Below are positions 16,705 through 24,951 of a DNA stretch of 64,000 nt, piece after piece. The DNA is from an uncultured Prevotella sp. Its GTDB lineage: Bacteria; Bacteroidota; Bacteroidia; Bacteroidales; Bacteroidaceae. The position numbers and the translations under genes are program-made. Location of the stretch: assembly GCA_947164965.1 (NCBI GenBank), contig CAMUYR010000002.1:124001-188000 (forward strand). Direction: 5' to 3'. Under the pieces are notes generated by a model. That model had not been told where the DNA came from. It worked only from the letters and a program-made list of their open reading frames with translations, and searched no databases. Numbering within the stretch: the first letter of the stretch is position 1; each line of letters starts with the position of its first letter.

Positions 16705-17270
16705 CCCAAGAAGTCTTTTACTACATGTAATGTCTCTTGCTTGGCTGTCTCCAGGTCGTCGTTCACGATGACACGATCAAACTGCGATGCAAACGTCAAC
16801 TCATACTCAGCCTTGGCCAAACGCTGTTCGATGGCCTCAGGGGTATCTGTACCACGTCCTACCAGCCGACGACGCAGTTCCTCCACTGAAGGAGGCTGAA
16901 TGAAGAGGCTCAAGGCCTCATCGCCATAGTATTTCTTGATATTCACGCCACCCTTCACATCCACATCAAACACCACGTTCTGGCCCACCTCGCGCTGGTT
17001 CTCCACCTGTTGTTTCAGCGTACCATAGAAACGATTTTCATACACCTCTTCATACTCCAGAAACTCATCGTTCTGAATCTTAGCCTTAAACTCTTCAGGT
17101 GTCAGAAAAAAATACTCCACACCATTCTGCTCCGTACCACGAGGAGCTCGTGACGTACAGCTGATCGAAAAATACAGCTTCAGTTCTGGATGTTCCTGCA
17201 TCAGCCATTGCACTATGGTCGACTTTCCACTGCCACTAGGGGCAGAAACTATCAACATTTTTCCTTTCAT
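16701..17270 (-). CDS. gmk: Guanylate kinase
   Basis: 189 residues. Phosphorylates GMP to GDP. Seen: P-loop IVSAPSGSGKST (residues 7-18), the GMP-binding FSISCTSRAPRGTEQNGVEY segment (about 34-53), EYEEVYENRFYGT and DVDVKGG. Length is normal for bacterial Gmk. It lies 31 bases after yicC and overlaps nadD by 4 bases; yicC-gmk linkage is common in bacteria. Confidence 0.95.
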   Translation of the reverse strand: MKGKMLIVSAPSGSGKSTIVQWLMQEHPELKLYFSISCTSRAPRGTEQNGVEYFFLTPEEFKAKIQNDEFLEYEEVYENRFYGTLKQQVENQREVGQNVVFDVDVKGGVNIKKYYGDEALSLFIQPPSVEELRRRLVGRGTDTPEAIEQRLAKAEYELTFASQFDRVIVNDDLETAKQETLHVVKDFLG

Positions 17271-17301
17271 ATCCGTGTCATCCGTTTAATCTGTGGTCCA
17301 A

Positions 17302-18174
17302 TCAAAGCGCATTCAGCACTTGTTCCTTGATCTGTTCCAGCTCATCTTTCATCTTCACCACGATATTCTGCATCTCAGCCTGGTTCGACTTCGATCCCGT
17401 GGTGTTGATTTCGCGACCCATTTCCTGAGCGATGAATCCCAGCTTCTTACCCTGTCCTGGCTGGTCAGCCATGGTCTCACGGAAGTACTTCAGGTGGTTG
17501 GCCAGACGCTGTTTCTCTTCGCTGATGTCCAACTTCTCGATATAGTATATCAGTTCCTGCTCCAGGCGGTTCTTGTCGTATTCAGCCTCAGGAATCTGCT
17601 TCAGTCCGTCAATGATACGGGCACGGATCTTCTCGACACGGGCCTTCTCATAGGGTTCGATGCTGGTCAGCAACTGTTCGATATTATCTATCTTCTCAGC
17701 AAACTTCTTCTCCAAAGCAGCACCCTCCTGCGTACGGAAGTCCACCAAATGCTGAACAGCCTCTCTGACACCCTGTCGAACCGTCTGCCATTCATCATCG
17801 TCCAGCACTTCCACCTCCGTCTTCGTCAGCACATCGGGCATACGAGTCAGCGTCAGCATCCAGTCGATACCCGTCAACTGGTGCTCCTTGGCAAAGCCTT
17901 CCAACTGGCGGTAGTAGCTGTCCATCAGGGCTGTATTCACAGGAGCAGCCTCCGTGGCAGCATCCTTTTCTATCCAGATAGCAAACTCCACCTTACCACG
18001 TTGCAACTTCTCGGCTATCATCTGCCTGATCTCCATCTCCTTCTCGCGATAGAGCGGTGCAATACGTGTGTTCAGGTCCAACTGCTTCGAGTTGAGCGAC
18101 TTGATTTCTACATTAATTTTCTTTCCTTTGTAGGCCACCACTGTCTTTCCGTAGCCTGTCATCGATTGTATCAT
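17302..18174 (-). CDS. yicC: YicC-family endoribonuclease
   Basis: 290 residues from ATG 18174. The start is fixed by the family N-terminus MIQSMTGYGK; the frame extends to 18228 but this would run through the promoter. YicC proteins are recently recognised RNases that affect small-RNA stability. Seen: IKSLNSKQLDLNTR (about 25-38), and the DUF1732-like C-terminus KLGFIAQEMGREINTTGSKSN typical of the family. It is the first gene of the yicC-gmk-nadD operon. Confidence 0.9.
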   Translation of the reverse strand: MIQSMTGYGKTVVAYKGKKINVEIKSLNSKQLDLNTRIAPLYREKEMEIRQMIAEKLQRGKVEFAIWIEKDAATEAAPVNTALMDSYYRQLEGFAKEHQLTGIDWMLTLTRMPDVLTKTEVEVLDDDEWQTVRQGVREAVQHLVDFRTQEGAALEKKFAEKIDNIEQLLTSIEPYEKARVEKIRARIIDGLKQIPEAEYDKNRLEQELIYYIEKLDISEEKQRLANHLKYFRETMADQPGQGKKLGFIAQEMGREINTTGSKSNQAEMQNIVVKMKDELEQIKEQVLNAL

Positions 18175-18201
18175 AGCTCGTGAATTTCTTAAATATGGTT
18201 G

Positions 18202-18209
18202 CAAAGGTA
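18202..18209 (-). promoter_or_regulatory. -7 element of the yicC-gmk-nadD operon
   Basis: TACCTTTG on the minus strand fits TAnnTTTG. The start would be near 18197, about 23 bases before the yicC ATG. No clear TTTG at -33. Confidence 0.5.
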
Positions 18210-18217
18210 CGAATAAA

Positions 18218-18247
18218 AATTGGGCCAACCAAATGGTGAAACCAATT
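18218..18247 (-). terminator. Hairpin with T-run upstream of yicC
   Basis: Arms 18218-18230 and 18235-18247 form a stem with two mismatches and loop AAAT. On the minus strand it is followed by TTTTTATTC, the form of an intrinsic terminator, yet no minus-strand gene lies upstream of it. A similar GGTGAAACC/GGTTC-type hairpin occurs at 42349-42384. Confidence 0.5.
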
Positions 18248-18249
18248 TC

Positions 18250-18716
18250 TTACAAAGTGACAAAGTGACAAAGTGACAAGTGACAAAAGGACAAATAGAA
18301 AAACGCTTTTTCAGGGTGACTGGAATATATAAAAAAGAATTACTATAATTATATTAATATAATATTATATATAATATATATATTATATATAATATTAATA
18401 TATTGTCACAGATGAATTTTGTACATTTTTAAAACACCATTTGTCACTTTGTCACTTGTCACTTTGTCACCAAAGTCTGTCACACTTTTAGGCCTTGTTT
18501 TGAATAAGTGCCTTGCGCTGAGCAGCAGAAAATGCTTACGAGACAGTGGATGGCTCTTGCTGAAGATTCTATGCCGCACGTCACGAAGGCTCGCTGACCA
18601 CGAAGTTGGTGAGCTGTCTTTTTTCCTTATTTTCGTCATTTCTCCGTTGCTTTTTTGGTCATTTCGAAATAATATATTATCTTTGCACCTTAAAAAGAAT
18701 AATGTACGAAGAATAA
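18250..18716. repeat. AT-rich giant inverted repeat in a gene-poor gap
   Basis: Four GTGACAA(A) units at 18257-18287 face four inverted units at 18440-18470. Between them (about 18330-18405) is an almost pure A/T palindromic stretch. The two outer arms can pair over about 30 bp, so the whole 215 bp could extrude as a cruciform. The remainder, 18480-18650, is of normal GC and codes for nothing I recognise; an imperfect hairpin at about 18587-18612 followed by a T-run (to 18626) precedes the tsaB promoter. Confidence 0.7.
18654..18685 (+). promoter_or_regulatory. Promoter of the tsaB-rseP gene cluster
   Basis: TTTG (18654-18657), 20 bp, TATCTTTG (18678-18685). A start near 18690 gives a 27-base leader before tsaB. 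Confidence 0.6.
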
Positions 18717-19412
18717 ATGGCTTGTATACTACATATAGAGACGAGTACAAACGTCTGTTCGGTGGCTGTGAGCGAGGACGGACAATGCATTTTCGAACAG
18801 AAGGAAGAAGGCGATAAAGGGGCTGGAGCCGAGCGTCTGGGCACCATGGTGGACGAGGCGCTGAGCTTTACGGACAACCACGCCATTCCCTTTGATGCTG
18901 TCGCTGTGAGCTGTGGCCCAGGCTCGTATACCGGACTGCGTATTGGCGTGTCAATGGCCAAGGGTATCTGCTATGGTCGCGACCTGAAGCTGATAGCCGT
19001 GCCCACGCTGGAACTAATGTGTGTCCCTGTGCTGCTGCGAGAGACTATTCAGGAGGACAACGCGCTGCTATGTCCAATGATTGACGCACGACGAATGGAG
19101 GTATACTCAGCTCTCTACGACCGCGGGCTGAAGACGGTACGCGAAGTGGGTGCCGACGTGGTGACTAGTGACACCTACAAGGAATACCTTGACGAGCGCC
19201 CCATCTACTTCTTCGGCAATGGTGCCAAGAAATGCATGGAGGTGGTGAACCATCCCAACGCCCACTTCCTGGAGGGCATTGAACCGTTGGCCAAATGGAT
19301 GCAGCCGCTGGCTGAGAAGCGGTTCCTGAACGAGCAGTTTGAGGATGTGGCGTATTTCGTACCGTTCTATCTGAAAGATTTTGTAGCCATCAAGTCAAAA
19401 CCTCTTTTGTAA
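18717..19412 (+). CDS. tsaB: tRNA threonylcarbamoyladenosine biosynthesis protein TsaB
   Basis: 231 residues. TsaB forms a complex with TsaD and TsaE that installs t6A37 in ANN-reading tRNAs. Seen: the ASKHA-fold N-terminus ILHIETSTNVCSVAV (residues 4-18), the conserved SCGPGSYTGLRIGVSMAKG (about 64-82) and LCPMIDARRMEVYSALY. Length is typical. It leads a six-gene plus-strand run (tsaB, DUF4290, murA, rimM, dxr, rseP) with gaps under 25 bases or overlaps. Confidence 0.92.
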   Translation: MACILHIETSTNVCSVAVSEDGQCIFEQKEEGDKGAGAERLGTMVDEALSFTDNHAIPFDAVAVSCGPGSYTGLRIGVSMAKGICYGRDLKLIAVPTLELMCVPVLLRETIQEDNALLCPMIDARRMEVYSALYDRGLKTVREVGADVVTSDTYKEYLDERPIYFFGNGAKKCMEVVNHPNAHFLEGIEPLAKWMQPLAEKRFLNEQFEDVAYFVPFYLKDFVAIKSKPLL

Positions 19413-19436
19413 GTAAAAATGAAAAGTGAAAAAGAT

Positions 19437-20054
19437 ATGAATATCAAAGGATTAGATTATAACACTCAACGAGAGAAACTGATGATGCCTGAGTATGGAC
19501 GCGAGATCCAGAAAATGGTGGATCTGGCCATCAGCCTGCCTACCAAGGAGGAGCGTAACAGCTGTGCAGAAGCCATCATTCAGCAGATGGAGAGCAAGAA
19601 TCCGCAGGTGAAAGACAGCACAGACTATATGCAGACGCTGTGGGACCATCTCTACATCATGAGCCGTAGGCAGTTGGATATCGACTGGCCATACGACGTC
19701 AGCGAGGCAGAGAATATTATGTCGAAGCCTCAGCCTTTGAAGCATGCCCAGACAGATGCCACGATGCCTGTGCGCCACTATGGACGGTTGATGATGAGAG
19801 TGTTTGAGCAGCTCAAGACGATGCCTGCTGGCGAGGAGCGCGACGAACTGGTGCGCAAGACAGCCAACCAGATGAAGCGTGACCTGATGACCTGGGGACA
19901 CGGCTCGGCTGACGATGAGAAGATTGCCGACGACCTGGCACGCTATACGGACGGGAAGATACAGATAGACCTGCAGTCTTTCCAGTTTGGCAACATCGAC
20001 ATGACGCCCACCAACGAAGGCGGCGGTGGCAAGAAGGGAAAACGCAAGAAGTAA
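19437..20054 (+). CDS. DUF4290 protein
   Basis: 205 residues from ATG 19437 (an ATG at 19419 would add six residues). It begins with LDYNTQREKLMMPEYGREIQ, the Bacteroidetes-specific DUF4290 signature. The protein is helical, acidic in the middle, and ends in a GGGGKKGKRKK-type basic tail. No catalytic motif is seen and the function is unknown. Its placement directly before murA is common in Bacteroidales genomes, which suggests a role linked to cell-envelope growth or simply conserved co-expression. Confidence 0.85.
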   Translation: MNIKGLDYNTQREKLMMPEYGREIQKMVDLAISLPTKEERNSCAEAIIQQMESKNPQVKDSTDYMQTLWDHLYIMSRRQLDIDWPYDVSEAENIMSKPQPLKHAQTDATMPVRHYGRLMMRVFEQLKTMPAGEERDELVRKTANQMKRDLMTWGHGSADDEKIADDLARYTDGKIQIDLQSFQFGNIDMTPTNEGGGGKKGKRKK

Positions 20055-20060
20055 GAATCT

Positions 20061-21380
20061 ATGGCTTCATTCAGAATAGAAGGCGGGCATTTGCTCAGTG
20101 GAACCATCACACCGCAGGGTGCCAAGAACGAGGCGCTGCAGGTGATATGTGCCACACTGCTGACCAGCGAAAAGGTGATTATTCGCAATATTCCCAATAT
20201 CCGCGACGTCAACAACCTCATCCAACTGCTTCGCGACATCGGCGTGAAGGTGGAGGAGATGGAGGGCGAGCGTCAGGGCGAACGTACCTTCTCGTTTCAG
20301 TCGGACAAGCTCGACCTGCAATACCTGCAGAGCGACGAGTTTGTCAACAAGTGTGCCGAGCTGCGTGGCTCCGTCATGATGATCGGTCCGCTGCTGGGAC
20401 GCATGGGCAAGGCCATCGTAGCCAAGCCTGGAGGCGACAAGATAGGACGCAGAAGGTTGGACACCCACTTCCTGGGTTTCAAGAACCTGGGTGCCAAGTT
20501 CAGCCATGTGGAAGCACGCAATGTCTATGAGATTGGAGCCAAGCGTCTGAAGGGTACCTACATGCTGCTCGACGAGGCCTCCGTGACGGGTACTGCCAAT
20601 ATCGTGATGGCTGCCGTCCTGGCTGAAGGTACCACAACGATCTATAATGCTGCCTGCGAGCCCTATCTGCAACAGCTCTGCAACATGTTGAACCGCATGG
20701 GAGCACGCATCAGCGGTATCGGCTCGAACCTGTTGACCATCGAAGGTGTCAGCAGCCTGCATGGCACTGACCACCGCCTGTTGCCCGACATGATTGAGAT
20801 CGGTTCGTTCATTGGCATGGCAGCCATGTGTGGCAATGGGGTACGTATTAAGGATGTGTCGCTGAAGGACCTGGGTATCATTCCAGATGCTTTCCGTCGG
20901 TTAGGCGTGAAGGTGGAGGCAGACGGTGACGACCTCTTTATCCCCTATCAGAAACACTACGTTGTCGACTCCTTCATCGACGGGACGATTATGACCTTGG
21001 CAGATGCACCATGGCCCGGACTGACACCCGACCTGCTCAGCGTGCTTATCGTGGTAGCGACACAGGCCAGAGGTTCGGTGTTGTTCCATCAGAAGATGTT
21101 CGAGAGCCGTCTGTTCTTCGTCGACCGACTCATCGACATGGGTGCCCAGATTATTCTCTGCGACCCGCATCGTGCTGTGGTGGTAGGCCACGACCGTAAG
21201 TTGAAGTTAAGGGGCAGTCGCATGTCGAGTCCTGACATCCGTGCAGGTATCGCCCTGCTGATAGCCGCCATGAGTGCCAACGGTACCAGTCTGATCAGCA
21301 ATATCGAGCAGATAGACCGAGGCTACGAGCATATCGAGGACCGACTCAATGCGCTGGGGGCGAAGATTGAGAGAATTTAG
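20061..21380 (+). CDS. murA: UDP-N-acetylglucosamine 1-carboxyvinyltransferase
   Basis: 439 residues. First committed step of peptidoglycan synthesis: transfer of enolpyruvate from PEP to UDP-GlcNAc. Seen: GAKNEAL with Lys22/Asn23, LRGSVMMIGPLLGRMGKA, PGGDKIGRRRLDTH, and AAVLAEGTTTIYNAACEPY. The residue equivalent to the catalytic Cys115 of E. coli is Asp126 here. MurA enzymes with Asp at this position are known to be insensitive to fosfomycin. Tight spacing to DUF4290 (6 bases) and rimM (16 bases). Confidence 0.95.
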   Translation: MASFRIEGGHLLSGTITPQGAKNEALQVICATLLTSEKVIIRNIPNIRDVNNLIQLLRDIGVKVEEMEGERQGERTFSFQSDKLDLQYLQSDEFVNKCAELRGSVMMIGPLLGRMGKAIVAKPGGDKIGRRRLDTHFLGFKNLGAKFSHVEARNVYEIGAKRLKGTYMLLDEASVTGTANIVMAAVLAEGTTTIYNAACEPYLQQLCNMLNRMGARISGIGSNLLTIEGVSSLHGTDHRLLPDMIEIGSFIGMAAMCGNGVRIKDVSLKDLGIIPDAFRRLGVKVEADGDDLFIPYQKHYVVDSFIDGTIMTLADAPWPGLTPDLLSVLIVVATQARGSVLFHQKMFESRLFFVDRLIDMGAQIILCDPHRAVVVGHDRKLKLRGSRMSSPDIRAGIALLIAAMSANGTSLISNIEQIDRGYEHIEDRLNALGAKIERI

Positions 21381-21396
21381 CTGTTAGCAATTAGCA

Positions 21397-21906
21397 ATGA
21401 TTAAGGAAGAAGAGGTATACAAGATAGGACGGTTAGGAAAAGCCCATGGTGTCAAGGGTGAGGTGTCGTTTCAGTTTGACGACGACATCTTCGATCGCGT
21501 AGATGCCGACTATCTTGTCCTGGACATAGACGGTATCCTAGTACCTTTCTTCATGGAAGAATACCGTTTCCGCAACGACACGGTCTGTCTGGTTAAGTTC
21601 TGCGATGTTGACACGCAACAGCGCGCTCAAGAGCTGACAGGGTGTGACGTCTACTTCCCACGAGCCCTGGCAGAGGAGGCGGAGGAACAGCCCTCGCTGG
21701 CCAGTCTGGTAGGCTTCAGCATTATCGATGCCAGCAACGGGAAAGCCGTCGGGCGCATTGCCGCTATTGACGACAGCACCGTCAACCTGCTTTTCGAACT
21801 GGAAGACGGCACGCTGATTCCTGCCAACGATGAGCTCATAGAAGCTATCGACATGCAGCAGCAACAGATAACAATGAACATCCCAATAGGATTATTAAAT
21901 ATATGA
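21397..21906 (+). CDS. rimM: Ribosome maturation factor RimM
   Basis: 169 residues. RimM assists 30S subunit assembly by binding ribosomal protein S19. Seen: N-terminal KIGRLGKAHGVKGEVSF (residues 6-22), the standard RimM motif, and a C-terminal PRC-barrel-like region (LVGFSIIDASNGKAVGRI, about 105-122, and DGTLIPANDELIEAID). Ends with an overlap of 4 bases into dxr. Confidence 0.92.
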   Translation: MIKEEEVYKIGRLGKAHGVKGEVSFQFDDDIFDRVDADYLVLDIDGILVPFFMEEYRFRNDTVCLVKFCDVDTQQRAQELTGCDVYFPRALAEEAEEQPSLASLVGFSIIDASNGKAVGRIAAIDDSTVNLLFELEDGTLIPANDELIEAIDMQQQQITMNIPIGLLNI

Positions 21907-23060
21907 AGAAAAAGCAAATAGCCATTCTAGGATCTACGGGTTCGATAGGCACACAGGCTCTTGAAGTGATTGAGGAGCATAGCGATCTCTATGAAGTATA
22001 CTGCCTCACTGCCAATAACAAGGTGAAACTGCTGGCTGAGCAGGCTCACAAGTTCAAGCCTGCAGCCATCGTCATTGCCAACGAAGAGCGCTACGACGAG
22101 TTGAAAGGACTGATGAGCGACCTGCCAGATGTCAAGGTATATGCTGGCAAGGAGGCACTGGACGAAATCGTGGAAGCCGACCCTATCGACATGGTGCTGA
22201 CTGCCATGGTAGGTTTCGCAGGTCTGTCGCCCACCATCCATGCCATCAAGGCTCGCAAGGCCATTGCACTGGCCAACAAGGAGACGCTGGTGGTGGCTGG
22301 AGAGCTGATTCTGCAGCTGGCACAAGAGTATCACACACCAATATTGCCTGTAGACAGCGAACACTCGGCTATCTTCCAGAGCATTGTGGGTGAAGACCAG
22401 AACCCCATAGAAAAGATTCTGCTGACAGCATCGGGCGGACCATTCCGTCTGATGTCCATGGACGAGATAGCCCACGTCACCAAGGCTGATGCCCTAAAGC
22501 ATCCCACCTGGGATATGGGTGCCAAGATCACCATCGACTCAGCCTCGATGATGAACAAGGGTTTTGAGGTGATCGAGGCCAAATGGCTCTTTGGTGTCGA
22601 CGCCAAGCAGATTCAGGTGTTGGTACACCCGCAGTCCATTGTCCACTCTGCCGTTCAGTTCCAGGATGGTGCTGTCAAGGCCCAGTTGGGTGTGCCCGAC
22701 ATGCGTCTGCCTATCCAATATGCCTTCTCGTTTCCACAGCGTCTGCCACTCAGTGGCGACCGTCTCGACCTGTTCCAGCATCCATTGGAGTTCTTCGAGC
22801 CCGACCTGAAGAAGTTCCGCTGCCTGGCACTGGCTTTCGAAGCTATCGAAAAGGGTGGCAACATGCCTTGCATCGTCAATGCAGCCAATGAGATCGTGAA
22901 CCGTGGGTTCCTGGAAGACAAGTGCGGATTCTTGCAGATGGGCAACATCATTGCAGAAACCATGCAGCGCGCCACGTTCAGCAAGAATCCCGACTACGAC
23001 GTCTACATCCAGAGCGATGCCGAGGCACGTCGCATAGCAACAGAATTAATGAAGTATTAA
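21903..23060 (+). CDS. dxr: 1-deoxy-D-xylulose 5-phosphate reductoisomerase
   Basis: 385 residues. Converts DXP to MEP with NADPH in non-mevalonate isoprenoid synthesis. Seen: ILGSTGSIGTQALEVI (NADPH Rossmann, residues 8-23), ALANKETLVVAGELI (about 120-134), PVDSEHSAIFQ (about 148-158), LTASGGPFR, and the metal/substrate segment TIDSASMMNKGFEVIEA. Start ATG overlaps the rimM stop (ATGA). Confidence 0.95.
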   Translation: MKKKQIAILGSTGSIGTQALEVIEEHSDLYEVYCLTANNKVKLLAEQAHKFKPAAIVIANEERYDELKGLMSDLPDVKVYAGKEALDEIVEADPIDMVLTAMVGFAGLSPTIHAIKARKAIALANKETLVVAGELILQLAQEYHTPILPVDSEHSAIFQSIVGEDQNPIEKILLTASGGPFRLMSMDEIAHVTKADALKHPTWDMGAKITIDSASMMNKGFEVIEAKWLFGVDAKQIQVLVHPQSIVHSAVQFQDGAVKAQLGVPDMRLPIQYAFSFPQRLPLSGDRLDLFQHPLEFFEPDLKKFRCLALAFEAIEKGGNMPCIVNAANEIVNRGFLEDKCGFLQMGNIIAETMQRATFSKNPDYDVYIQSDAEARRIATELMKY

Positions 23061-23063
23061 TAT

Positions 23064-24434
23064 ATGGAAGTATTTTTAATAAGAGTATTACAACTGGTAT
23101 TGGCCCTCTCTATTCTGGTATTCCTCCACGAGGGTGGCCACTTCTTCTTCGCCAAGCTCTTTGGAGTGAGGGTGGAGAAGTTCTACATTTTCTTCGACTG
23201 GAAGTTCAGTTTGTTTAAGTTTAAACCCAAAAAGAGCGATACGGAATACGGTATAGGATGGATTCCACTGGGTGGCTACTGCAAGATAGCCGGTATGATT
23301 GACGAGAGCTTTGATACCGAGCAGATGAAGCAGCCCGAACAGCCCTGGGAGTTCCGCACCAAACCAGCATGGCAGCGACTGCTCATCATGATTGGTGGTG
23401 TACTAGTCAACTTCCTGCTGGCACTCTTTATCTATTCGATGATCCTGTTCTACTGGGGCGACACCTATATCCCTGTGAAGGACATGACGATGGGTATGAA
23501 GTTCAATCAGGAAGCCAAGTCGTACGGATTCAAGGATGGCGATATCCTGTTGGGTACCGACCAGCTGGCGTTTAAAGACTTCTCTGCCGACCTCTATCGT
23601 CAGATATCTGAAGCCCATAGGGTGGACATTATCCGCGATGGCAAGCACATGAGCATCCAACTGCCTGGCGAGCTGAATCTGCTGGGCATGCTGAAAGCCG
23701 ACCCTGCATTCGTACGCCCACTGCTGCCTGCAGAAGTAGACAGCGTCATGCCTGGCACACCCGCTGAAAAGATGGGACTGAAGCGAGGCGACCGTATTAT
23801 GGCACTCGAAGGACAGCCTGTCGACTCGTACAATGAGTTTGTCGACTTGCTGGGACGTCGTCAGGACATGCTGATGGTGGCAGAAAGCGAAGGCGACAGC
23901 ATGAAAGCCCGTACAGTGACCATCGTCTATGGCAACGAGGCACGCCAGGATACATCGACAGTCATGCTCACCCCCGACCTGAAACTTGGTTTCGTGGTGA
24001 AGAGCATTGCTGCACTCTATAAGCCTGTCACCGTCGAGTACGGATTCCTGGAGAGCATCCCCGCAGGTATCAAATACGGCTGGCATGTGCTGGCATCGTA
24101 TGTGGACGACCTGAAGTACGTGTTCACAGCAGAAGGTGCCAAGTCGCTGGGTGGCTTTGGCGCTATTGGTAGTCTGTTCCCACCCATGTGGGACTGGTAT
24201 ATGTTCTGGAAGATGACTGCCTTCCTCTCTATCATCCTAGCCTTCATGAACATTCTGCCCATCCCAGCACTGGATGGTGGTCATGTGCTGTTCCTGCTTT
24301 ACGAAATGATAACCCGCAGGAAGCCATCGGAGAATTTCATGATCAAAGCAGAATATATCGGTTTTGGCATCCTCATCCTGCTGATGGTGGTGGCCAACCT
24401 GAACGATATCCTACGATGGTTAAACTATCTGTAA
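23064..24434 (+). CDS. rseP: RIP zinc metalloprotease RseP (site-2 protease)
   Basis: 456 residues. Inner-membrane protease that cleaves transmembrane segments such as anti-sigma factors. Seen: HEGGHFFFAK with the HExxH-type zinc motif in the first membrane helix (about residues 22-31), PDZ-like regions in the middle (GLKRGDRIMALEGQPVDSYNEF, about 239-260), and the second active-site motif ILPIPALDGGHVLF near residue 400. Only 3 bases follow dxr; a terminator lies 20 bases after the stop. Confidence 0.93.
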   Translation: MEVFLIRVLQLVLALSILVFLHEGGHFFFAKLFGVRVEKFYIFFDWKFSLFKFKPKKSDTEYGIGWIPLGGYCKIAGMIDESFDTEQMKQPEQPWEFRTKPAWQRLLIMIGGVLVNFLLALFIYSMILFYWGDTYIPVKDMTMGMKFNQEAKSYGFKDGDILLGTDQLAFKDFSADLYRQISEAHRVDIIRDGKHMSIQLPGELNLLGMLKADPAFVRPLLPAEVDSVMPGTPAEKMGLKRGDRIMALEGQPVDSYNEFVDLLGRRQDMLMVAESEGDSMKARTVTIVYGNEARQDTSTVMLTPDLKLGFVVKSIAALYKPVTVEYGFLESIPAGIKYGWHVLASYVDDLKYVFTAEGAKSLGGFGAIGSLFPPMWDWYMFWKMTAFLSIILAFMNILPIPALDGGHVLFLLYEMITRRKPSENFMIKAEYIGFGILILLMVVANLNDILRWLNYL

Positions 24435-24454
24435 ACGGATTGTAAATAAAAAAT

Positions 24455-24480
24455 GGCTCGCACTTGGCGAGCCTTTTTTA
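24455..24480. terminator. Bidirectional terminator between rseP and the response regulator
   Basis: GGCTCGC (24455-24461) pairs with GCGAGCC (24467-24473), loop of 5, followed by a T-run on plus and preceded by an A-run (T-run on minus). It can stop both converging transcripts; the regulator's stop codon sits in the T-run. Confidence 0.75.
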
Positions 24481-24834
24481 TTTTTCTATATGTCTGGCGA
24501 TAACCTTCAGGCAGTTATCAGCACTGATAGGTTTCGACAAGAAGTCGCAACAGCCTGCATCGAAAGCCTGCTGACGATCATTGTCGAAGGCATTGGCTGT
24601 CAGGGCAACTATTGGCAAGTCGGGCAGCTTGGCCTTAATCAGACGAGTGGCTTCGATACCATCCATGATGGGCATCTTGATATCCATCAGCACCAGATCG
24701 GGCTTCTCACTAAGGACCATATCGACTGCTTCGCGCCCATTGCGAGCACGGGAAAACTCATAGTCGCGCTTCAGAATATACGACATGAGAAGATAGTTAC
24801 TGTCATTGTCTTCAGCTACTAGAATACGTTTCAT
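24478..24834 (-). CDS. Single-domain response regulator
   Basis: 118 residues from ATG 24834, consisting of a receiver domain only. Seen: acidic pocket ILVAEDND, phospho-acceptor Asp in LVLMDIKMPIMDG (about residue 53), Thr/Ala switch in IVALTANAF and Lys in FLSKPI. No output domain. Such proteins usually relay phosphate within multistep systems or bind a target directly. No histidine kinase lies nearby, so its partner is encoded elsewhere. The -7 box at 24860-24867 fixes the start over the longer frame to 24870. Confidence 0.85.
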   Translation of the reverse strand: MKRILVAEDNDSNYLLMSYILKRDYEFSRARNGREAVDMVLSEKPDLVLMDIKMPIMDGIEATRLIKAKLPDLPIVALTANAFDNDRQQAFDAGCCDFLSKPISADNCLKVIARHIEK

Positions 24835-24859
24835 ACCTTTATCTTCAATTAATTTGTGA

Positions 24860-24867
24860 CAAAAGTA
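24860..24867 (-). promoter_or_regulatory. -7 element of the response regulator gene
   Basis: TACTTTTG on the minus strand. The start would be near 24855, about 20 bases before ATG 24834. It lies in the gap shared with the diverging GH51 promoter. Confidence 0.5.
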
Positions 24868-24886
24868 CACATTTTTTTGAGAAAAG

Positions 24887-24918
24887 TTTGCTATTCTCCT
24901 ATTTTTTAACTAATTTTG
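24887..24918 (+). promoter_or_regulatory. Promoter of the GH51 gene
   Basis: TTTG (24887-24890), 20 bp, TAATTTTG (24911-24918); start near 24923, leader of about 28 bases. Confidence 0.55.
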
Positions 24919-24951
24919 TCGGATAGAAACAAACTAAACAATTGATAGGCT

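Noticed and set aside
18406..18817. Open frames on both strands in the gap before tsaB
   Set aside because: They run through the A/T palindrome or the tsaB promoter and show no recognisable domain.
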